Assembly: GCA_029227655.1 (NCBI GenBank)
Contig: JAQYAI010000073.1
Span: 1-40,546, forward strand
Direction of reading: 5' to 3'
DNA from: a bacterium
Lineage (GTDB): Bacteria; Bacillota; Clostridia; Lachnospirales; Lachnospiraceae
DNA: 40,546 nucleotides
Shown: positions 36,730 through 40,546 of the stretch, one piece after another
How the letters are laid out: each line of letters starts with the position of its first letter
Position numbering within the stretch: position 1 is the first letter of the stretch
Notes under the pieces: generated by a model
What the model saw: only the letters and a program-made list of their open reading frames with translations
Database searches by the model: none
Told to the model about the DNA's origin: nothing
Translations under genes and position numbers: made by a program

Positions 36730-37593
36730 ATGAGTAATAAAGACAATTTTATCATGTTACCAACTAATGATTTCTGTTTCAAGGAATTGATGCAGAATCC
36801 GAAAGTTCGCAAGGGATTTATTGCAGGGATACTTAGAAAAGATCCGGAAGAGATCACGGATACAATATTACTTCCAACAGAAACCAGGAGAGATTATGCC
36901 GATGATAAGCTGTCGATTCTGGATGTGCGGGTTCGACTTTCAGATGGAACGCAGATGGATCTTGAGATGCAGGTGGAATATTTTGCTTTTTGGGATAAAC
37001 GAGTGCTATTCTATTTGGCTAAGATGTATACGGGACAGATTCAAAGAGGAAACGGATACGATAAGCTGAAAAAATGCATTCATGTAGGTGTGTTGAATTT
37101 TATCTACTTTCCAGACAATGAGGATTGTTATCATAAGATTAATCTTTGTAACAGCAAGACCGGAGAAGTATATTCAGACTTGTTTGAACTACATGTTCTG
37201 GAACTTCCTAAGCTGCCGCAAGTACTTGTGAGAATAGAACAGGGCGAAAAAGTATCTGGTGAATCAATTATCCAATGGATGGAATTCTTTAGTGGTAAGA
37301 CCCAGGAGGAATTTGAGGCGATGGCAAAACAGAATGAATACATGGAAGAAGCAGTGAACACTTTATTTGAACTTAGTGCAGATGAGAAAAAACGATTGGA
37401 ATATGAAGCAAGAGAGAAGGCAATCAGGGATTACAATACGCAGATGTATAGCGCTGAACAGCGAGGAATGCAGCGAGGGATTGAGATTACCCGAAGGATT
37501 TTGAAGTTAAAAACTGAGGGTAAAAGTGCAGAGCAGATTGCAGAGAAATGTGATTTGCCGTTAGAGCAGATAAAAGAGATTATGGAATGGTAA
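36730..37593 (+). CDS. Rpn family recombination-promoting nuclease/putative transposase
   Basis: 287-residue PD-(D/E)XK-type protein. The nuclease core reads DFCFKELMQNPKVRKGFI, LSILDVRVRLSDGTQMDLEMQVE (D...ExQ, active-site pattern) and FWDKRVLFYLAKMYTGQI; a helical tail with LKTEGKSAEQIAEKCDLPLEQI follows. Rpn proteins promote RecA-independent recombination in vitro and are encoded by multicopy genes. Its flanks are a 55-bp direct repeat, suggesting it arrived by insertion or duplication. GAGAGGAA lies before ATG 36730. Confidence 0.88.
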   Translation: MSNKDNFIMLPTNDFCFKELMQNPKVRKGFIAGILRKDPEEITDTILLPTETRRDYADDKLSILDVRVRLSDGTQMDLEMQVEYFAFWDKRVLFYLAKMYTGQIQRGNGYDKLKKCIHVGVLNFIYFPDNEDCYHKINLCNSKTGEVYSDLFELHVLELPKLPQVLVRIEQGEKVSGESIIQWMEFFSGKTQEEFEAMAKQNEYMEEAVNTLFELSADEKKRLEYEAREKAIRDYNTQMYSAEQRGMQRGIEITRRILKLKTEGKSAEQIAEKCDLPLEQIKEIMEW

Positions 37594-37615
37594 AAAAGTA
37601 TTAATTTTCATGCTT

Positions 37616-37670
37616 AGTGCAAGGATTTGTTCCCGGGAAATAATTCCCGGGAGAAGATTGTGATTTTTAA
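37616..37670 (+). repeat. 55-bp exact direct repeat, copy 2
   Basis: Non-coding copy of the methyltransferase 3' segment, beginning 22 bases after the Rpn stop. Its internal hairpin may terminate the Rpn transcript. It overlaps the last four bases of the minus-strand gene at 37667-37927. Confidence 0.95.
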
Positions 37671-37927
37671 ATTTTCTTACCACAATAGGGGCAAAATTTA
37701 TTTGATATGATACCAATCAAGTGTAATTGTTTGTGACAATATGGACAACGGATTGTTATAATTCCAAATATAATACTGCCAAATGATATAACTGCACCTA
37801 TAATAAATAGTGGATGAATGGGCTCTACACCATATACAATACCAGAGATACCCGCAATCACTAATCCAATTGTCATAAAAGCCAACATAATATATCTACA
37901 GATATTAGGATTCTTCAAATCAAACAC
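37667..37927 (-). CDS. small membrane protein with zinc-ribbon tail
   Basis: 86 residues: two hydrophobic helices (about 12-31 and 39-57) and a C-terminal zinc ribbon with two CPYC knuckles (RCPYCHKQL and KFCPYCGKKI). Function unknown. The start codon is GTG at 37927 (FDLKNPN follows); a clear ribosome-binding site is lacking, so the start is uncertain. Its stop lies inside repeat copy 2, meaning the repeat boundary falls within the gene's end. Confidence 0.6.
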   Translation of the reverse strand: MFDLKNPNICRYIMLAFMTIGLVIAGISGIVYGVEPIHPLFIIGAVISFGSIIFGIITIRCPYCHKQLHLIGIISNKFCPYCGKKI

Positions 37928-38059
37928 CGTCCCTAAATTTTTATTCGCGAAAAGTGTATCATATATTTGTAAAAAGTAATTATGCTATAATGTAAAGGAA
38001 AAGTAAAAATATCGCATCGATTATTTATAAACTATTTGATTTTATTTGCAAATGTAAAT

Positions 38060-38572
38060 CTATCTGCGATATGTCACATATCTATAGTGTGGCATATCTA
38101 CACCTTTATAATGTTTTGTACAACTGTCCGTTACACACATTCCGTTTCTGATAGCCACTTTTTGAGAAGCAATATTGGTATCCCTGATGATTGAGCACAC
38201 TTCATTCGCTTTCAAGATTTCAAAAGCGTATTTTTTACACGCTTTGGCAGCTTCTGTAGCATAACCTTTGTGCCAAAACTTGCGTTCAAAAAGATAACCG
38301 ATTTCAAGAACTTCCTCATCTTTCCAAGGCTGCATAGTTAGACCGCATTGGCCAATCATCTCGTCTGTTTCTTTGAGAATTACTGCCCATAAGCCAAAAT
38401 CCCATTTTTGATAGCGGGAAATTTGTCTGTCAAGCCAGTTTTGTACTTCTTCGTCGTTAAATGCCCCTTCATAGGCATACATAGTATCTTCATCTTGTAA
38501 GATTTTACATAAAGATTGAAAATCATTTTGGTTCATTTCCCGTAAGTACAATCGCTTTGTTTCAAGTATCAT
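38060..38572 (-). CDS. GNAT family N-acetyltransferase (RimJ/RimL type)
   Basis: 170-residue acetyl-CoA-dependent acetyltransferase. Recognisable elements are the start MILETKRLYLREMNQND, GLWAVILKETDEMIGQCGL and the acetyl-CoA motif YLFERKFWHKGYATEAA, followed by VCSIIRDTNIASQKVAIRNGM. Acceptor (protein N-terminus or small molecule) is unknown. The frame opens at 38590; the GGAGG at 38582-38586 fits best with ATG 38572. Confidence 0.85.
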   Translation of the reverse strand: MILETKRLYLREMNQNDFQSLCKILQDEDTMYAYEGAFNDEEVQNWLDRQISRYQKWDFGLWAVILKETDEMIGQCGLTMQPWKDEEVLEIGYLFERKFWHKGYATEAAKACKKYAFEILKANEVCSIIRDTNIASQKVAIRNGMCVTDSCTKHYKGVDMPHYRYVTYRR

Positions 38573-38590
38573 ATTCATTTTCCTCCGCAA

Positions 38591-38806
38591 ATTTATCTCT
38601 TTAGTTTCAAAAGTTCATTTTCTATATTGGGATTGGCTTCTGTTTTTCTATCGGCATTCACTTTTTTTACGTCGTCCGATACCGCGTTCAAATCTATAGA
38701 TTATTATTTTATCAAATATTACGAGATAAGAAAAGCTGAAAACCAAAACTACATGATAGGCATCCTGCTTTATTTTTGCACAATTCACAGAATATTCACA
38801 AAATTA
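38591..38806. other. non-coding gap upstream of the CIRCE promoter
   Basis: No convincing gene. A 68-codon plus-strand frame (38627-38833) has no ribosome-binding site, runs into the CIRCE element and shows no family resemblance. The GNAT promoter should lie in this stretch. Confidence 0.4.
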
Positions 38807-38833
38807 TTAGCACTTACTATTGACGAGTGCTAA
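38807..38833 (+). promoter_or_regulatory. CIRCE element (HrcA operator)
   Basis: TTAGCACTT, nine bases, GAGTGCTAA: the CIRCE inverted repeat TTAGCACTC-N9-GAGTGCTAA with one mismatch. It lies 132 bases upstream of the Hsp20 gene and overlaps its -35, so HrcA would repress at normal temperature. Confidence 0.92.
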
Positions 38834-38848
38834 TTTTGGTGTTATAGT
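38820..38848 (+). promoter_or_regulatory. hsp20 promoter overlapping CIRCE
   Basis: TTGACG (38820-38825), 17 bases, TATAGT (38843-38848). The -35 is inside the CIRCE element; transcription would start near 38855, giving a leader of about 110 bases. Confidence 0.8.
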
Positions 38849-38965
38849 ACGTATAGAACAAAGGAAGAGGAAAAAGATTTCTCTTTCTGATATTCATAAA
38901 TCAACACTTCGGAATTTCTACGGTAGTGCAAATTTTATTTTGTGTCATGAAAGGAGATATGACTT

Positions 38966-39406
38966 ATGTTAATGCCTAGTATTTTTGGAGAAAATTTATT
39001 TGATGATTTTATGGATGATTTTTCATTCCCGAGTATTGATAAAAAACTCTACGGGAAACATGCGGCGAATATCATGAAGACCGATGTAAAAGAAAAAGAC
39101 AATACTTATGAGGTAGACATTGATTTGCCGGGATTTAAGAAAGATGAAATTCAGATCCAGCTGGAAAATGGTTACGTGACCGTAAGTGCAGCCAAAGGAT
39201 TGGATAAAGATGAGAAAGATAAAGATGGCAAATATATCCGCCGTGAACGTTATGCCGGAAATGTAAGCAGAAGCTTTTATGTAGGTGATAAAGTTCAGAA
39301 AGAAGACATTCATCCGAAATTTGAGAATGGTATTCTTTCCTTTACAGTTCCAAAAGAACAGAAAGCGGTGGAAAATAACTCTCATTATATAACAATTGAA
39401 GGTTAA
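38966..39406 (+). CDS. Hsp20/alpha-crystallin small heat-shock protein
   Basis: 146-residue ATP-independent holdase. N-terminal MLMPSIFGENLFDDFMDDF, then the alpha-crystallin domain (about residues 35-135): KTDVKEKDNTYEVDIDLPG, GYVTVSAAK, RRERYAGNVSRSFYVG and the conserved AxxxNGxLxIxxPK-like FENGILSFTVPK. A short tail ends YITIEG, an I-x-I-type oligomerisation motif. AAAGGAG precedes ATG 38966 (a second ATG two codons on is possible). Heat-induced through CIRCE/HrcA. Confidence 0.94.
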   Translation: MLMPSIFGENLFDDFMDDFSFPSIDKKLYGKHAANIMKTDVKEKDNTYEVDIDLPGFKKDEIQIQLENGYVTVSAAKGLDKDEKDKDGKYIRRERYAGNVSRSFYVGDKVQKEDIHPKFENGILSFTVPKEQKAVENNSHYITIEG

Positions 39407-39411
39407 TTTTC

Positions 39412-39443
39412 AAACAGGCAGGATGTAAAAATTCTGCCTGTTT
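39412..39443 (+). terminator. terminator after hsp20
   Basis: AAACAGGCAG and CTGCCTGTTT (10-bp stem extended by AT pairs across a 12-base loop). The trailing T-run is short. Confidence 0.75.
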
Positions 39444-39485
39444 CTAACAAAAAGGCAGATATACTTTGGAAAAGAGGTCTTTGAT

Positions 39486-40019
39486 ATGAGTAAAACAACA
39501 TCTAGAGTATTATGGATTATAGCCGGAGTATTTTTAGTTATAGCCGGAATTGGATGTATGAGAAATCCAGGAGAAATGCTTTATGGACTTCCACTTATCT
39601 TTGGAGTAGCTATGATGTTTTCTGGAATTGTAGATATTATTATCTTTGCAATGGGGCATGATTATATGGCTGGCGCAGGTTGGTTCCTTGCCGATGGCAT
39701 TCTTACCATACTGATATCTCTTTTTGTTTTAGGTAATGGCTGGTTTACCGCAATGACAATTTCCTTTATTTTTGGAATGTGGCTCATCTTTTCCGGTATA
39801 TCCAAACTGGTTAATTCCTTTGACCTTCAAAGGCTGGGAGTTAGAGGCTGGGGATGGTTTACAGCACTCGGAATATTACTAACCGTTGTTGGTTTTCTTT
39901 CTTTCACTCATCCATTTGCAAGTATTGCTGCGATGGCATGGGTCATTGGATTATTCCTGATTCTTCAGGGAATTGTATCCGTTTTACGCGGATGTTTTTC
40001 CACCCGTTTCTGGTTGTAA
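39486..40019 (+). CDS. HdeD-like (DUF308) membrane protein
   Basis: 177-residue integral membrane protein with about six helices in three internally similar pairs (GMRNPGEMLYGLPLIFGVAM, GWFTAMTISFIFGMWLIFSG, FTHPFASIAAMAWVIGLFLI, shown in parts). This is the DUF308/HdeD pattern, linked in enterobacteria to acid resistance; that function is not shown here. AAAAGAGGT precedes ATG. It lies 80 bases after hsp20 and ends in its own terminator, so it may share the heat-shock transcript by readthrough. Confidence 0.85.
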   Translation: MSKTTSRVLWIIAGVFLVIAGIGCMRNPGEMLYGLPLIFGVAMMFSGIVDIIIFAMGHDYMAGAGWFLADGILTILISLFVLGNGWFTAMTISFIFGMWLIFSGISKLVNSFDLQRLGVRGWGWFTALGILLTVVGFLSFTHPFASIAAMAWVIGLFLILQGIVSVLRGCFSTRFWL

Positions 40020-40061
40020 TAAATAAGTATCATGGCCAACGAGGAAGAATGGCACCTCTTC

Positions 40062-40085
40062 ATATAAATCAAAACAGGCTACATG
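40062..40085. other. (low-value) start of terminator stem
   Basis: Only bases belonging to the left arm and loop of the hairpin at 40071-40102; no separate signal. The operator palindrome for the next gene is at 40162-40185. Confidence 0.1.
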
Positions 40086-40102
40086 CAAGTGTAGCCTGTT
40101 TT
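40071..40102 (+). terminator. terminator after the HdeD-like gene
   Basis: AAAACAGGCTACA and TGTAGCCTGTTTT form a 13-bp perfect stem around TGCAAG, followed by ATTT. Confidence 0.85.
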
Positions 40103-40161
40103 ATTTAGAAAGTGATGAATTTAGATGTAATACCTTTTTATTTTGAGTATAATATAAATCG

Positions 40162-40185
40162 AACACGACACACAGGTGTCGTGTT
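40162..40185 (+). promoter_or_regulatory. perfect palindrome, probable operator of the WYL regulator
   Basis: AACACGACAC-ACAG-GTGTCGTGTT: 10-bp arms, four-base centre. It lies just before a TATAAT (40194-40199), 36 bases upstream of the regulator start, with no good -35 in between, so the palindrome occupies the -35 region. This suggests autoregulation by the HTH protein downstream. Confidence 0.7.
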
Positions 40186-40220
40186 ACAGATGGTATAATG
40201 AATCAGGAAGTGAAAGTGAT

Positions 40221-40546
40221 ATGAAAATAGATAGGCTTATCGGTATTCTCTCTATTCTTTTACAGGAAGAAAAAATAACTGCTCCAGAATTGGCAGAAAG
40301 ATTTGAGGTTTCAAGAAGAACAATAAACAGAGATATTGAAGATTTATGCAAAGCTGGTATTCCAATTTTGACATCACAGGGTTCAGGTGGTGGTATTAGT
40401 ATAATAGATGGCTATAAGATGGATCGGACGATTCTGACATCTAAGGATATGCAGATGATTATGGCAGGGCTTCGAAGTCTTGACAGCGTAAGCGGCAGCC
40501 ATTATTATGGGCAGCTTATGGAAAAACTCAAGGCTGGATCATCTGA
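40221..40546 (+). CDS. YafY-type HTH/WYL transcription regulator (3' end cut by window)
   Basis: 108 codons are visible. The N-terminus is a DeoR/HTH-11 helix-turn-helix (MKIDRLIGILSILLQEEKIT, then APELAERFEVSRRTINRDIEDL, split around residues 22-43) followed by a wing GSGGGISIIDGYKMDRTIL. That is the start of PafC/YafY regulators; a WYL ligand-binding domain would be expected in the missing part. GGAAGTGA precedes ATG. The only upstream signal is the palindrome described at 40162-40185. Confidence 0.85.
   Translation, partial: MKIDRLIGILSILLQEEKITAPELAERFEVSRRTINRDIEDLCKAGIPILTSQGSGGGISIIDGYKMDRTILTSKDMQMIMAGLRSLDSVSGSHYYGQLMEKLKAGSS

Noticed and set aside
36481-37670. Insertion sequence ends around the Rpn gene
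   Set aside because: No terminal inverted repeats or short target duplications seen; only the 55-bp direct repeat is real.
38627-38833. 68-codon frame on the plus strand
   Set aside because: No ribosome-binding site, no similarity, and it runs through the CIRCE element.
40062-40085. Palindrome placed at these coordinates
   Set aside because: This was a coordinate slip of 100 bases; the real palindrome is at 40162-40185 and the listed low-confidence entry has no separate meaning.

Overview
The window reads as the replication-origin region of a low-GC Gram-positive bacterium, most likely a member of the Lachnospiraceae (Clostridia). The evidence is the Bacillus/Clostridium-type order gyrB-recF-yaaA-dnaN-dnaA / oriC / rpmH-rnpA-yidD-yidC-jag-mnmE-mnmG-rsmG-soj-spo0J, AT-rich codon use, strong AGGAGG ribosome-binding sites, and neighbours such as the DUF3881 and DUF4446 proteins. 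I do not name a species.

Layout. 1-5674 (minus strand): gyrB (C-terminus lost at the window edge), recF, yaaA, dnaN, dnaA. 5675-6010: oriC, with DnaA boxes and back-to-back promoters for dnaA and rpmH. 6011-17883 (plus strand): ribosomal protein L34, RNase P protein, YidD, YidC, Jag, tRNA modification enzymes MnmE/MnmG, RsmG, two perfect parS sites, ParA/ParB, a DUF4446 membrane protein, SerS and a DUF3881 protein. Both arms point away from the origin, so they are co-directional with replication.

17903-26974 is a mixed housekeeping/accessory stretch: a radical SAM protein with a CX4CX2C motif; a convergent phosphodiesterase plus a cytosolic ParB-like/BMP-like fusion; a Crp-like regulator next to an Fe-S protein; an accessory Hsp70 with a membrane-bound J-like partner whose HPD motif is HPE; and the manganese exporter MntP behind a yybP-ykoY riboswitch with a visible terminator.

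26974-32980 contains a patatin, a second Crp-like regulator, and what looks like a transport-plus-methyl-transfer operon: an ABC importer of the nitrate/sulfonate/taurine type (ATPase, permease, lipoprotein), a MtaA/UroD-family methyltransferase with an intact H-x-C...C zinc motif, and a cognate corrinoid protein with D-x-H-x-x-G. A 12-bp palindrome sits where a Crp-type activator would bind. The substrate is unknown; this is my best candidate for an undescribed system.

33023-37927 shows signs of rearrangement: a MerR/GyrI regulator with a textbook 19-bp-spacer promoter, a frameshifted MarR remnant, a three-gene cell-surface cassette (small protein with a sortase-like VKTGD tail, membrane-anchored protein, secreted protein), a near-identical hairpin repeat on both sides of that region, a relic of the MerR operator, and a 55-bp exact direct repeat bracketing an Rpn-family nuclease/transposase gene. 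38060-40546 holds a GNAT acetyltransferase, a CIRCE-controlled Hsp20, an HdeD-like membrane protein and the start of a WYL-type regulator behind a perfect palindrome.

No rRNA, tRNA, CRISPR array or complete insertion sequence was seen. All family assignments come from reading motifs by eye; no database search was run.
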